DNA of 59,015 nt, taken from contig CAYXVU010000006.1 of NCBI GenBank assembly GCA_964468725.1, positions 1-59,015 of the forward strand, written 5' to 3'. A model generated the notes under the pieces. It was not told the origin of the DNA and did no database searches. It worked only from the letters and a program-made list of their open reading frames with translations. Below, piece by piece: positions 7,530-15,999 of this stretch; within the stretch, counting starts at the first letter, position 1; every line of letters begins with the position of its first letter. The position numbers and the translations under genes are program-made. Source of the DNA: CAYXVU01 sp964468725 (GTDB lineage: Bacteria; Acidobacteriota; Blastocatellia; UBA7656).

Positions 7530-8249
7530 TTACGGGCGGCGCAGGGCTAAGAGTTCAGAGACGGTTTTGAATTCGTAGCCGCGTTCCCGCAGACCCGTGA
7601 TGATGATCGGCACGGCTCTGAGTGATTCCCGGCGGCTCGGATACATCACGTGGAGGAGAATGATCGAACCGGGACGCGTCTGTTCGAGGACATGCTCGGC
7701 CATCTTTTCCGCGTTGCCATCAATCGCTGCCCATGACTCCGGCTCGACATCGAAGGTGATATTTTTTTTGTTGCGCTGGGAGAGATAGTAGGGCAGCAGC
7801 AAAAACTTATAGCAATAGGGCGAACGAAAATGAATCTCGCTCGCATAACCGGCTTCGCGCAGCAGTTGGTCTGTACGATCAATCTCGTGTTGCAAGAAGG
7901 AGGGCGACTTAAACACCATGTGTTCGTGCGTATAGGAGTGATTGCCAACCTCGTGACCCGCCGCGATGATTTGTTTGCCTTGCTCGAAGTTCTGTTCCAA
8001 CTCCGCGCCGATCAGAAAGAAACTTGCGCGCACGTTATGCTCTTTGAGAACCGCCAGAATCTGCGCGGTGCCTTCGATGGCCGGTCCGTCATCAAAGGTG
8101 AGGGCGACGACTTTCTGCTCGGTTTCGACGCGCGGCACGATGTCGCCGAGCAGTTGAAAGGTGCGCGCCCGACTCACTTTGTAAAAGCCATAAAAGCCAA
8201 TGAGCAAGGCAATGATAACGACACTGACACGCTTGAGAAATTTTTTCAT
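7530..8249 (-). CDS. Polysaccharide deacetylase family protein (NodB/CE4)
   Basis: Removes N- or O-acetyl groups from a polysaccharide such as peptidoglycan. 239 residues. An N-terminal anchor (MKKFLKRVSVVIIALLIGFYGFY) is followed by NodB motifs: VVALTFDDGPAIEG (motif 1, catalytic base and metal Asp), AGHEVGNHSYTHEHM (motif 2, metal His pair), FRSPYCYK (motif 3) and SIILLHVMYPSR (motif 5 region). Anchored outside the cytoplasm. It is a single gene; substrate cannot be told. Confidence 0.92.
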   Translation of the reverse strand: MKKFLKRVSVVIIALLIGFYGFYKVSRARTFQLLGDIVPRVETEQKVVALTFDDGPAIEGTAQILAVLKEHNVRASFFLIGAELEQNFEQGKQIIAAGHEVGNHSYTHEHMVFKSPSFLQHEIDRTDQLLREAGYASEIHFRSPYCYKFLLLPYYLSQRNKKNITFDVEPESWAAIDGNAEKMAEHVLEQTRPGSIILLHVMYPSRRESLRAVPIIITGLRERGYEFKTVSELLALRRP

Positions 8250-8418
8250 CCTGTTTGTCCTTGATTGAAATGGTAAACCGCTGCCTCAGATGCACGAATG
8301 CTGCAAGGGGTTCGAAAGAGATTTCGTCAGCAACTAAATGCAGTCATCACTTCACCTATCAAAGCCTGCACAGGTTGCAGAGGCTCTTTACCGGAGCGAA
8401 TGATCGCTGCCGACTCAA

Positions 8419-10386
8419 TTAGGGCGCGAGGTTAAGACGGCGCAGTAGTTCGGCAAATCGTTTATCGGCCTTGAGCATGTCGAATTGGGGTTCGACTCGC
8501 AGATAGATCATAGCGGTCGCACGCTCTTGCATCGCTCTCTCCAACCAGGCGAAGGCCTGCTTGGTATCCTGCAAACAGGCATAGGCGAGCGCCACGCGGT
8601 AGGCATAGCCTGGTTTTTGTTGGCTGAGACGCTGTATCTGCGTGAGGATGGTTTCGGCCTGCGTCCGATTGCCTGCCTGCACATAGGCTTGCGCCAATTC
8701 GGCGGACTCCGCTTCGGGGGCGCGAAACAGGTTGAGGCTCCGTTTGAATTCCGCAATCGCGGCTTCGGGTTTTCCGAGCTGGAGATAGTTCTTACCCAGT
8801 TGCCGATAGGCGAAGCCCTGATCGCTGCTCATTTCCAGAATCTTCTTGCACTGTTCGATGGAGCGTTCATATTGGCGGGCGCAGTAGTAGGTCCACGCCA
8901 TATCGCGGTTGATGGGCTCGGAGATGGGATCGAGTTGCCGCGCCTTTTCGATTTCGTTGATTGCCTCTTCGTGACGGGCTAAGGCGGTGAGCAAAACCGA
9001 GTAGTTGAGCCGCGTCATTGCGTGGCTCGGGTTGAGCTCAAGAGCGCGTTGAAACTCTCTTTCCGCGCCCGCCCAATCCCAATCCGCATGCATTTTGACC
9101 AAACCCAAGGCGCGATGCGCGTCCGCGATGCGGTCATCGAGGCGCACGGCCTGTTCTGCCGCTTCTCTGGCTTTTTGCCGCCAGTCTTCGTCGCGGTTGA
9201 TGGTAGCTAAGGTCAAATAAGCATCTGCCATTCCGGCATAAGGCAAAGCGTAATCAGGGTCGAGATCAAGCGCTTGCCGATAACACTCTAACGCTTTGTT
9301 GGCTGACGCTTGGGTCAGCTTGGCGGTATAGAACTGCCCTTGCACATAGAGTTGGTAGGCTTGAGTGTCCTCCGTCGGGCGTTTGAGAAAAAGCCGTTGC
9401 TCGTCGCCTGTGAGTTTGAGAGCTAAGGCTTCGGCCATCTTTCCCGATATAGAATCTTGCAAGGCGAAGAGGTTCGTGAAGAAGTCATCAAAGGTATCTG
9501 CCCATAGCGGTTTGCCGTCGCGCGTCCGCATCAGTTTGACCGTGACCCGAATACGCTGGTTATCACGTTGTACCAGCCCCTCTAAGAGCGCATCCACGCC
9601 CAATTCGCGTCCGGCTGCGAGGGAGTCGGCGTTCGCCTCGGCATAGCGTTGTATGGCGCTGGTCGGGCGCACCGTAAGCTGTTCGTAGTTGCTCAATTTG
9701 GTAATCAAAGCGTCTGCCATCCCCAGCCCCAAGGCGCTGTCAGTTTCGGTCGCATGGGAAGGCTTGAAGGGCAAGATGGCGAGCGTGCGAATCTCTGCCA
9801 ATCCTGCCGCCCGGTTTTGCCGAGTTGCTTGATAGGCGAGCACCCCTATCAGGGCAATCGCAGTTGCGATGGCGCTAATCAACCAGCGCGTTTTAGCCGG
9901 TCGCCGCTTGGCAGTCTGCGGGAGGGACTGTCGAGCGCTCTCTTCGGAAGGGCTGAGGGTTGCGGTCGCCGAAGACGGCTGCGCTTCGCCTGCTATACCT
10001 TGCGGGGGAGCGTTGGCGTCTTCGGCAAGCGGTTGCACGCCGTCCCTGTGCGGCTCAGATAGTTCACGCACGGAGGCGACGAAGCGATAGCCGCGTTTGG
10101 GGACCGTCTCGATATACTGCGGGTCGGCAGGCGTTTCGCCGAGCGCTTTGCGTAAGGCTGAGACATTGACATTGAGATTGGCTTCTTCGATGAAACTATC
10201 CGGCCATAAGGCCTTGAGCAACTCTTCTTTGGACATCAGGTGGCCGCGATTTTCAACCAGCAAAACCAGTAGGTCAAAGACCTTTGGCGTGAGCGCAACC
10301 GTCTCTTCAGCGCGGCGCAAACTGCGCTCGGCGACATCAAGCCGAAAGGCTCCGAATTCATAGAGACACTTGATGGGTTTGGTCAT
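8419..10386 (-). CDS. CadC-like winged-helix regulator with transmembrane helix and TPR repeats
   Basis: 655 residues from ATG 10386 (MTKPIKCLYEFGAFRLD). Residues about 8-100 are an OmpR/PhoB-type winged helix (VALTPKVFDLLVLLVENRGHLMSKEELLKALWPDSFIEEANLNVNVSALRKALGE, ETVPKRGYRFVA). A Pro/Ser-rich linker leads to one transmembrane helix (RWLISAIATAIALIGVLAYQA), then a periplasmic domain (IRTLAILPFKP, TKLSNYEQLTVRPTSAIQRYA, ELGVDALLEGLVQRD) of the kind seen in adenylate-cyclase/TolB-like regulators, and at least six TPR units. Membrane-bound one-component regulators of this kind are abundant in Acidobacteriota. A set of 11-bp phased T-tracts lies upstream (10576-10630) and could be its operator. 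Confidence 0.9.
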   Translation of the reverse strand: MTKPIKCLYEFGAFRLDVAERSLRRAEETVALTPKVFDLLVLLVENRGHLMSKEELLKALWPDSFIEEANLNVNVSALRKALGETPADPQYIETVPKRGYRFVASVRELSEPHRDGVQPLAEDANAPPQGIAGEAQPSSATATLSPSEESARQSLPQTAKRRPAKTRWLISAIATAIALIGVLAYQATRQNRAAGLAEIRTLAILPFKPSHATETDSALGLGMADALITKLSNYEQLTVRPTSAIQRYAEANADSLAAGRELGVDALLEGLVQRDNQRIRVTVKLMRTRDGKPLWADTFDDFFTNLFALQDSISGKMAEALALKLTGDEQRLFLKRPTEDTQAYQLYVQGQFYTAKLTQASANKALECYRQALDLDPDYALPYAGMADAYLTLATINRDEDWRQKAREAAEQAVRLDDRIADAHRALGLVKMHADWDWAGAEREFQRALELNPSHAMTRLNYSVLLTALARHEEAINEIEKARQLDPISEPINRDMAWTYYCARQYERSIEQCKKILEMSSDQGFAYRQLGKNYLQLGKPEAAIAEFKRSLNLFRAPEAESAELAQAYVQAGNRTQAETILTQIQRLSQQKPGYAYRVALAYACLQDTKQAFAWLERAMQERATAMIYLRVEPQFDMLKADKRFAELLRRLNLAP

Positions 10387-10575
10387 AGGCAGATCGGTCG
10401 CGGTCAGCCGCCATTGTGACATGTGGAGGGAACATCTGCATAGGCAGACTGGTATTCCGACATCAAGCGCGGGGATGAGTAACCGAGCCTTTTCCCTCTT
10501 GACCGAACCGGGGCACCAAAATCCCGTATGCAGCGCGCGGTCAAGGGGAGCGAATCGTAGAGCACGTTATTCTTC

Positions 10576-10630
10576 GATTGGCAGGCTTTTAGGAAATTTT
10601 TAGACTTTTTTTGGCAGGCTTTTAAGACCT
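10576..10630. promoter_or_regulatory. Phased 11-bp direct repeats, candidate OmpR/PhoB-type operator
   Basis: TTTTAGG, TTTTAGA, TTTTGGC and TTTTAAG start at 10587, 10598, 10609 and 10620, an exact 11-bp period. A 14-bp perfect repeat TTGGCAGGCTTTTA occurs at 10578-10591 and 10611-10624, 33 bp (three periods) apart. PhoB/OmpR-type winged helices bind tandem 11-bp half-sites. It lies between the divergent winged-helix regulator and the sigma factor. Confidence 0.6.
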
Positions 10631-10691
10631 AACCGCCGCTCTGGTCTATGGTCACTTCGGTTGCAGCAAAGAAACCGATTAGGAGAAGACC

Positions 10692-11318
10692 ATGATACCG
10701 ATACTCGCGAAAGCTACAGACCATTCGCCCCGACCTGCGCCATACCGTTTGGAGGCAGATCGCCAATTGGCAACTCTGCTTGAGCAGATTGCAGAAGGTG
10801 ACCAACCGGCTTTGGCAAGATTATATGATCTGACGCATCGCCTGCTCTTTGGGCTGGCTTTGCGGATTCTCGGCGACCGTAGCGTAGCCGAAGAGGCGTT
10901 GCTGGATACCTTCATGCAGGTATGGCGACAAGCCGGACGATATGATGAGCAGCGTGGCGCTCCGATGGCTTGGCTGTTGACGATTATGCGGTCGCGGTCG
11001 CTCGATTACCTGCGCGCTAATAAACCGCATCGGGAGCGAATCGAGATCGGCGTAGTGAACGAAAGCCGCCTACCAAGCCCGGAAAATCCCGAAACCCTTT
11101 CGGCGCTCGCGGAGCGGCAAAGCCTGGTGCGCACGGCACTCAACCGATTGCCCGCCGATCAGCAGCAGGCGATTGAATTGGTCTATTTTGGCGGGCTGTC
11201 ACACAGCGAAGTCGCTGCGCGCTTGGCCTTACCGTTAGGCACGGTCAAAACGCGCATTCGGCTGGCAATGAACAAACTGCGTCAAGAACTGCTGCCAGTA
11301 GCGGCTGAATGGTTGTGA
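10692..11318 (+). CDS. ECF-type RNA polymerase sigma factor
   Basis: 208 residues. Region 2: GDQPALARLYDLTHRLLFGLALRILGDRSVAEEALLDTFMQVWRQAGRYD, APMAWLLTIMRSRSLDYLRA. Region 4: LNRLPADQQQAIELVYFGGLSHSEVAARLALPLGTVKTRIRLAMNKLRQ. The layout is like the SigK/ECF19 group. No anti-sigma gene follows; instead the next gene, 9 nt downstream, is a DM13 protein, so this pair is probably an operon whose sigma control is elsewhere or by other means. The upstream 11-bp repeats may control it. Confidence 0.93.
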   Translation: MIPILAKATDHSPRPAPYRLEADRQLATLLEQIAEGDQPALARLYDLTHRLLFGLALRILGDRSVAEEALLDTFMQVWRQAGRYDEQRGAPMAWLLTIMRSRSLDYLRANKPHRERIEIGVVNESRLPSPENPETLSALAERQSLVRTALNRLPADQQQAIELVYFGGLSHSEVAARLALPLGTVKTRIRLAMNKLRQELLPVAAEWL

Positions 11319-11327
11319 GGAGGCCGC

Positions 11328-11774
11328 ATGAAGCGCAGAAGGCTCTATCTTTTGCTCCTCGCTCTCGCGTTTGTGGGGACAGCGATTGGGTGGGCGGCAC
11401 GCTGCGGATTTGGCCACCGAACGCCGGTTCCGGTTTTGCTGGCATCCGGCAAATTTCATCAAGTCGCTCATCGAGGCCGAGGGCGAGCGACGATTTATCA
11501 ATTACCCGGCGGCAAACGCATTTTGTCCTTGACCGACTTTCGCACTTCTGTCGGGCAAGAGTTGCAGGTCTGTTTGGTTGCCGCAGCCGATGCCTTTGAA
11601 AACGAAACGGTTGAAAGAGCCGGATTCATTTCGCTTGGTGAACTACAGAGCGCCGAAGGCGATCAGAGCTACGATTTGCCCGTCGAGGTTGACCTCTCGA
11701 TCTACAAAGCCGTAAGCATCTGGTCGGCAAGGTATCGCGTCAACTTCACGACAGCGCCGCTCACGGCTCCATGA
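11328..11774 (+). CDS. DM13-domain protein, secreted or anchored
   Basis: 148 residues with an N-terminal hydrophobic signal or anchor (YLLLLALAFVGTAIGWAA). The body matches DM13: ASGKFHQVAHRGRGRATIYQLPGGKRILSLTDFRTSVGQELQVCLVAA and YDLPVEVDLSIYKAVSIWSARYRVNFTTAPL. DM13 is a small beta-rich domain predicted to act in extracytoplasmic redox or electron transfer. It starts 9 nt after the sigma factor stop, with a GAGGAGG ribosome-binding site, and is most likely co-transcribed with it. Confidence 0.85.
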   Translation: MKRRRLYLLLLALAFVGTAIGWAARCGFGHRTPVPVLLASGKFHQVAHRGRGRATIYQLPGGKRILSLTDFRTSVGQELQVCLVAAADAFENETVERAGFISLGELQSAEGDQSYDLPVEVDLSIYKAVSIWSARYRVNFTTAPLTAP

Positions 11775-11897
11775 CCTGTGCCTTGCGTCTTTGGTTGTCA
11801 TCCGCATCGCTTTCTCGTAAAATTTCAGCCGCAACGTTTGCTGCAAAATCTGAACACTTTCCCCCTGGCGTTGTGACATCATCTGGGAGATGCCGAT

Positions 11898-13541
11898 ATG
11901 AAGTCAGCTAAGCGATTTCTTTTGTTGTCCGTGTCGCTGATGTTGCCGCTTGTTTTTGCCGGTTCGCACGTCGCCCAACAAGGCACCTTTCTGAACCCGG
12001 ACGAGGCGCGCAGGCAAATCGTACAGGACTTCAAAGCCGCGCTCCGCGTTGCGCAGACCAACTATGCAGGTCAACTCGATCACGAAGCCATCATCAAAGA
12101 CTCCATCGTCGGCATGCTGCTCACCCTCGACCCGCACTCCTCGTACTTCACGCGCAAAGAGTATGACGAGTTCATGAATGACCAGCGCAGTCGTTACACC
12201 GGTATCGGGGCAGAGATTGCACAGCGCAGCGGCAAGGTCTTCATCATGTCGCCGTTTGCCAACACCCCGGCTTTGCGCGGCGGCATTCGCTTCGGCGATG
12301 AGATTCTGGCGGTCAATGGCGAAACCATGGAAGGCCGTTCTTCGCTGCAAGTATCGGAAAAGTTGCTCGGCCCGGAAGGCACGCCGGTCATGGTCAAAGT
12401 CGGGCGGCTCGGCGTCAGTCAGCCCATCGAACTGAAGTTCACGCGCGCGGCGATTTCTCACCCTTCGATCACCAACTATCATCTGACGGGCGATGGCATC
12501 GGCTATATCAACCTTGAACGCGGTTTCAACACTACGACCTTCGAAGAGATGAAGAGCGCCCTCCGCGATTTGAAGGCGCAAGGCATGACGGCGTTGATTC
12601 TGGATTTGCGCGGCAATCGCGGCGGGTTGGTCGATCAGGCCTACCGCGTCGCCGACCTGTTTTTACATCGCGGGCAGAAGATCGTTTCGATGCGCGGACG
12701 CGAAGGCGTATTTGCGCCTGTCGAACGCTACGCGCAAAACTCGCTGCCGCAGGACTACCCCTTTGTTGTCCTCATCAATCGCGGCTCGGCTTCGGCTTCC
12801 GAAATCGTCGCCGGAGCGTGGCAAGATCATGACCGCGCTGTCATCGTCGGTGAAGAGAGCTTCGGCAAAGCGTTGGTGCAAAACGTCTTCACCTTGAGTG
12901 ACGGTTCGGGGTTGACGCTCACCACTGGCCATTACTACACGCCGAGCGGACGGTTGATACAACGCGAATATGCAGGCCGCTCATTCTATGACTACTATTT
13001 GCGCCGCGATGACCGGGATGCGGGGCAACCTGCCAGTGAATCGCATACCGACGGCGGGCGCACGGTCTACAGCGGCGGCGGCATTGAGCCGGATGTCAAA
13101 GTCAAACTCTCGCCGCATGAAATCGAACGGCAAAATCTGTGGTTGGAGCCGGTCTTTCACTTCGCGCGGGCGTTGGCCGCCGGGTTGATTCCCGAAGCGC
13201 CGGAATTGAAGATTGATCGCCCTGCCGATCACACGCACCGCTTGCGTAGCGATGAATACCGCATTGATGACAAGCTGCTCGCAGCCTTCAAAGCCTTCCT
13301 GCGCCACCGTCCCGAACTGAATGCCGACGCGCTGCGCGCCGAGCAAGATTGGCAGTGGATCAAGCGTCAGATTCGCTACGATTTAGTGACCGCAGCCTAT
13401 GGTCGCAATGCCGCGCGCGCCGTCCTACTAGAGAACGACCCACAATTTGAACGCGCCATCGCAGAGATGCCCAACGCCAAAGCGATGGCCGAAGAGTTTC
13501 GCCGCGAACGCATGGTCGCGCGCCCCGGCAAAATCCAATGA
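11898..13541 (+). CDS. ctpA: S41 family C-terminal processing peptidase
   Basis: 547 residues. Signal peptide (MKSAKRFLLLSVSLMLPLVFAGSHVA), then an N-terminal helical region, a PDZ domain (YTGIGAEIAQRSGKVFIMSPFANTPALRGGIRFGDEILAVNGE) and the tail-specific protease core (TALILDLRGNRGGLVDQAYRVADLFL; FVVLINRGSASASEIVAGAWQDHDRAVIVGEESFGKALVQ). The Ser of GSASASE and the Lys of ESFGKALVQ are the expected Ser/Lys dyad. Acts in the periplasm on C-termini of target proteins. About 150 residues after the core are longer than in E. coli-type members. Followed 51 nt later by yajQ. Confidence 0.93.
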   Translation: MKSAKRFLLLSVSLMLPLVFAGSHVAQQGTFLNPDEARRQIVQDFKAALRVAQTNYAGQLDHEAIIKDSIVGMLLTLDPHSSYFTRKEYDEFMNDQRSRYTGIGAEIAQRSGKVFIMSPFANTPALRGGIRFGDEILAVNGETMEGRSSLQVSEKLLGPEGTPVMVKVGRLGVSQPIELKFTRAAISHPSITNYHLTGDGIGYINLERGFNTTTFEEMKSALRDLKAQGMTALILDLRGNRGGLVDQAYRVADLFLHRGQKIVSMRGREGVFAPVERYAQNSLPQDYPFVVLINRGSASASEIVAGAWQDHDRAVIVGEESFGKALVQNVFTLSDGSGLTLTTGHYYTPSGRLIQREYAGRSFYDYYLRRDDRDAGQPASESHTDGGRTVYSGGGIEPDVKVKLSPHEIERQNLWLEPVFHFARALAAGLIPEAPELKIDRPADHTHRLRSDEYRIDDKLLAAFKAFLRHRPELNADALRAEQDWQWIKRQIRYDLVTAAYGRNAARAVLLENDPQFERAIAEMPNAKAMAEEFRRERMVARPGKIQ

Positions 13542-13592
13542 GTCTGACCGGCCACAACCTTTGGGAAGGAAGCGAAACGCTAGGCAATCCTC

Positions 13593-14096
13593 ATGGCACA
13601 GCAGAATACATTCGATGTGGTTTCGAAAGTAGAGATGGCAGAAGTCAAAAACGCCCTCGATCAAGCGCGCAAAGAGATCAATCAGCGATACGACTTCAAA
13701 GGCACAAACTCAACGATTGACCTGGATGAAAAGAAGCACGAGATCGTGCTGCACACCGCTAGCGACTTCACTCTGAAATCGCTAAACGATGTGCTGCAAC
13801 AGAAGCTCGTGCGTCGCAGTATCTCGCTGAAAGCGCTAACCTACGGCAAGGTCGAACCCGCCGCCAAAGACACGGTGCGCCAAACCATCACCCTACAGCA
13901 GGGCATCCCGACCGAAAAAGCTAAAGAGATCGTCAAGTTCATCAAGGACTCGAAGCTCAAAGTGCAAGCGACGATCAACGGCGATTTTGTGCGCGTCAGC
14001 GGCAAAGACCGCGATACCCTGCAAGACATCATCGCGCGGCTCAAAGCCAAAGACTTCGGCATTGACATGCAATTCACCAACTACCGCTCGAACTAA
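13593..14096 (+). CDS. yajQ: YajQ family nucleotide (c-di-GMP)-binding protein
   Basis: 167 residues, the normal length. It begins MAQQNTFDVVSKVEMAEVKNALDQARKEINQRYDFKGTNS and ends RDTLQDIIARLKAKDFGIDMQFTNYR, both nearly invariant in the family. Cytoplasmic; members bind RNA or cyclic di-GMP and in Xanthomonas affect transcription of virulence genes. A stand-alone gene or co-transcribed with the S41 peptidase just upstream. RBS GGAAGG is some distance upstream of the ATG. Confidence 0.95.
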   Translation: MAQQNTFDVVSKVEMAEVKNALDQARKEINQRYDFKGTNSTIDLDEKKHEIVLHTASDFTLKSLNDVLQQKLVRRSISLKALTYGKVEPAAKDTVRQTITLQQGIPTEKAKEIVKFIKDSKLKVQATINGDFVRVSGKDRDTLQDIIARLKAKDFGIDMQFTNYRSN

Positions 14097-14112
14097 GAGC
14101 TTGGCGACGCAG

Positions 14113-14661
14113 CTATTCCTTCTCTTTCTTGACGAACTTCAACGACACCGAGTTGATGCAATAGCGCAAGCCTGTCGGGCGCGGGCCGTCTTCGAAGACG
14201 TGGCCGAGATGCCCGCCGCACCGGCTGCAATGCACCTCAATGCGACGCATGCCATAGCTGCTGTCGGTCTCCGTTTCGACGTTCTCTTCCACTGCTGGCG
14301 CCCAAAAGCTCGGCCATCCGGTTCCCGAATCGAACTTCTGTTCGGAAGAGAACAACTCTTCGCCGCAGGCCGCGCACAAATATCTGCCGTCTTCGTGGTT
14401 GTCGTGGTAGTCGCCCGTGAAGGCGCGTTCGGTGCCTTTCTGCCGCAATACGTGAAATTGTTCTTCCGTAAGAATCTGTTTCCATTCTGCTTCGGTCTTC
14501 ATAATCTTATCTTTCCTTTGGGTTCCTTTCTTTGCCGGTTCGCTCTTTTGTTGGAGGGCTTCTCGCCCCGGTTCGCTGTCGGTGCGTGCTGTTGCCGCAC
14601 CTCCACAGGCAAGCGAAATCAAGGCCAGCATCGTAACGATAAGGATCAGGGTGTATTTCAT
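14113..14661 (-). CDS. msrB: Peptide-methionine (R)-S-oxide reductase, lipoprotein
   Basis: Repairs the R form of methionine sulfoxide in proteins. 182 residues. Signal peptide with lipobox ending SLAC at Cys19, so the enzyme is probably a periplasmic lipoprotein. The MsrB domain follows (KTEAEWKQILTEEQFHVLRQKGTERAFTG), with zinc cysteines in YLCAACGEELF and HCSRCGGHLGHVF, and the catalytic Cys in GLRYCINSVSLKF. Extracytoplasmic location fits the other oxidative-damage proteins in this window (the UGA-containing peroxiredoxin and thioredoxin-like proteins). Confidence 0.95.
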   Translation of the reverse strand: MKYTLILIVTMLALISLACGGAATARTDSEPGREALQQKSEPAKKGTQRKDKIMKTEAEWKQILTEEQFHVLRQKGTERAFTGDYHDNHEDGRYLCAACGEELFSSEQKFDSGTGWPSFWAPAVEENVETETDSSYGMRRIEVHCSRCGGHLGHVFEDGPRPTGLRYCINSVSLKFVKKEKE

Positions 14662-14691
14662 AGTCTCTCTTTCACTCCTCTGCCCACGCTC

Positions 14692-15108
14692 TCAGGCGAC
14701 GCGCTGCCATATGACTCTACGATTCGGAGCCGGTTTAAGGATGAGCCGATTGCCGGAAAATTCATAGCTTCGCGGCAACGCCTTGCCGACGCTGTTAGGT
14801 AGCACATGCCCTTCGACCTGATGAATGACCGTGCGGCTTGCCTCATCAACCGTAAACCTTCCCCAAAATGCTGTAAACCCGGAGACCGCCGATTTTATTT
14901 CCACGCCGCTGACTTCTTGCCAGTCTTCTGAGGTGAACGGCTGCCGCTCGCGCCTCATAATCTGCACGGCCATTCGTCCGCTGGCATCGTACATCAGCAG
15001 CCCCCTCGCATCGTTGCCATAAGGGTAAGCGAGTTGACCATCGGGTTGCTCTTCTTCAAAGGCGACGAGTTCCCAGGTGCCGACAAATTGATTCATGGTT
15101 TCCTTCAT
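14692..15108 (-). CDS. Lipocalin-like domain protein
   Basis: 138 residues. NQFVGTWELVAFEEEQPDGQLAYPYGNDARGLLMYDASGRMAVQIMR and the ending EFSGNRLILKPAPNRRVIWQRV match the lipocalin-like (lipocalin_5) family of small beta-barrel proteins; ligand unknown. No signal peptide. The ATG at 15108 overlaps the Sir2 stop (ATGA), so translation is likely coupled to Sir2. Confidence 0.85.
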   Translation of the reverse strand: MKETMNQFVGTWELVAFEEEQPDGQLAYPYGNDARGLLMYDASGRMAVQIMRRERQPFTSEDWQEVSGVEIKSAVSGFTAFWGRFTVDEASRTVIHQVEGHVLPNSVGKALPRSYEFSGNRLILKPAPNRRVIWQRVA

Positions 15109-15851
15109 TCAATGCCGACCGCTTCGCCGAGCGTCGCACCGATCTCTGCGTGCAGCACCAAATCGGCCAGGCCATCCAGATCGGTTGGCTCGCGGTTGAG
15201 GATGACCAATCGCGCTCCATTCTGTTTGCCGATGCGGGGAAAGGCGGCGGCGGGATAGACGACCAACGATGAGCCAATGGCGAGAAACAGATCACAATCC
15301 TGCGCCTGCATCCGTGCTTGCTGCATCGCTTCTTCCGGCATTGGTTGACCGAAGGAGATGGTTGCCGGTTTGATGATGCCGCCGCAAGTGCCACAGGTCG
15401 GCGGCTCCTGGTTGACTTGAAATTGCGCAAACATCGCTTCGAGTTCATAGCGTCGGTCGCAACGCAGACATTTGGCGTATGTTCCGTTGCCATGCAGTTC
15501 GATGACTTGCTCCTCCGGCACGCCCGATTGTTGATGGAGCCCGTCTACGTTTTGCGTGATGACGACAGCGACTTTGCCTTGCGCGACCAGATGAGCGACG
15601 GCGCGATGGCCGCGATTGGGCTGAGCTTTTGAAAAGGCGGGGTAAGTAGCCAGTTTTCTGCGCCAGGTTTCCCGTCGCATCTCTGCGGAAACGAGAAAAT
15701 CGCGGAAGTCTATGGGTTGATACTTTGTCCAGATGCCGCCGGGGCTGCGAAAATCCGGGATGCCGGACTCCGTGCTAATGCCTGCGCCTGTGAAGACCAC
15801 AGCCTGTGTGCTTGCGGCCAGCAATCGCTTCAATTCATCAAGCAAAGCCAA
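15105..15851 (-). CDS. cobB: Sir2 family NAD-dependent protein deacylase
   Basis: 248 residues, typical length. NAD-binding GAGISTESGIPDFRSPGGIW, catalytic QNVDGLHQQSGV and its following HGNGTYAKC with the active-site His, and a zinc finger with CLRCDRRYELEA and CGTCGGIIKP. SLVVYPAAAFP and NREPTDLDGLADLVLHAEIG complete the Rossmann fold. Cytoplasmic; removes acetyl or longer acyl groups from lysine using NAD. First gene of a pair with the lipocalin-like protein. Confidence 0.95.
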   Translation of the reverse strand: MALLDELKRLLAASTQAVVFTGAGISTESGIPDFRSPGGIWTKYQPIDFRDFLVSAEMRRETWRRKLATYPAFSKAQPNRGHRAVAHLVAQGKVAVVITQNVDGLHQQSGVPEEQVIELHGNGTYAKCLRCDRRYELEAMFAQFQVNQEPPTCGTCGGIIKPATISFGQPMPEEAMQQARMQAQDCDLFLAIGSSLVVYPAAAFPRIGKQNGARLVILNREPTDLDGLADLVLHAEIGATLGEAVGIE

Positions 15852-15999
15852 CCTCCGATGTTGAGTCTCATCTTGCGAAACTCATACCATCGGCGGAACG
15901 CGGAGTGCAAGCGGCGCTAATCTGAAACCGCCTTTCAACCATCATTTGATGATCTGCGCCTCAACCCCTTGCCTTGAGACTGCGGCGCACATCATCAAC

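Noticed and set aside
13987..14802. 271-codon plus frame over yajQ and msrB
   Set aside because: Covers the 3' end of yajQ in another frame and the antisense of msrB; no domain.
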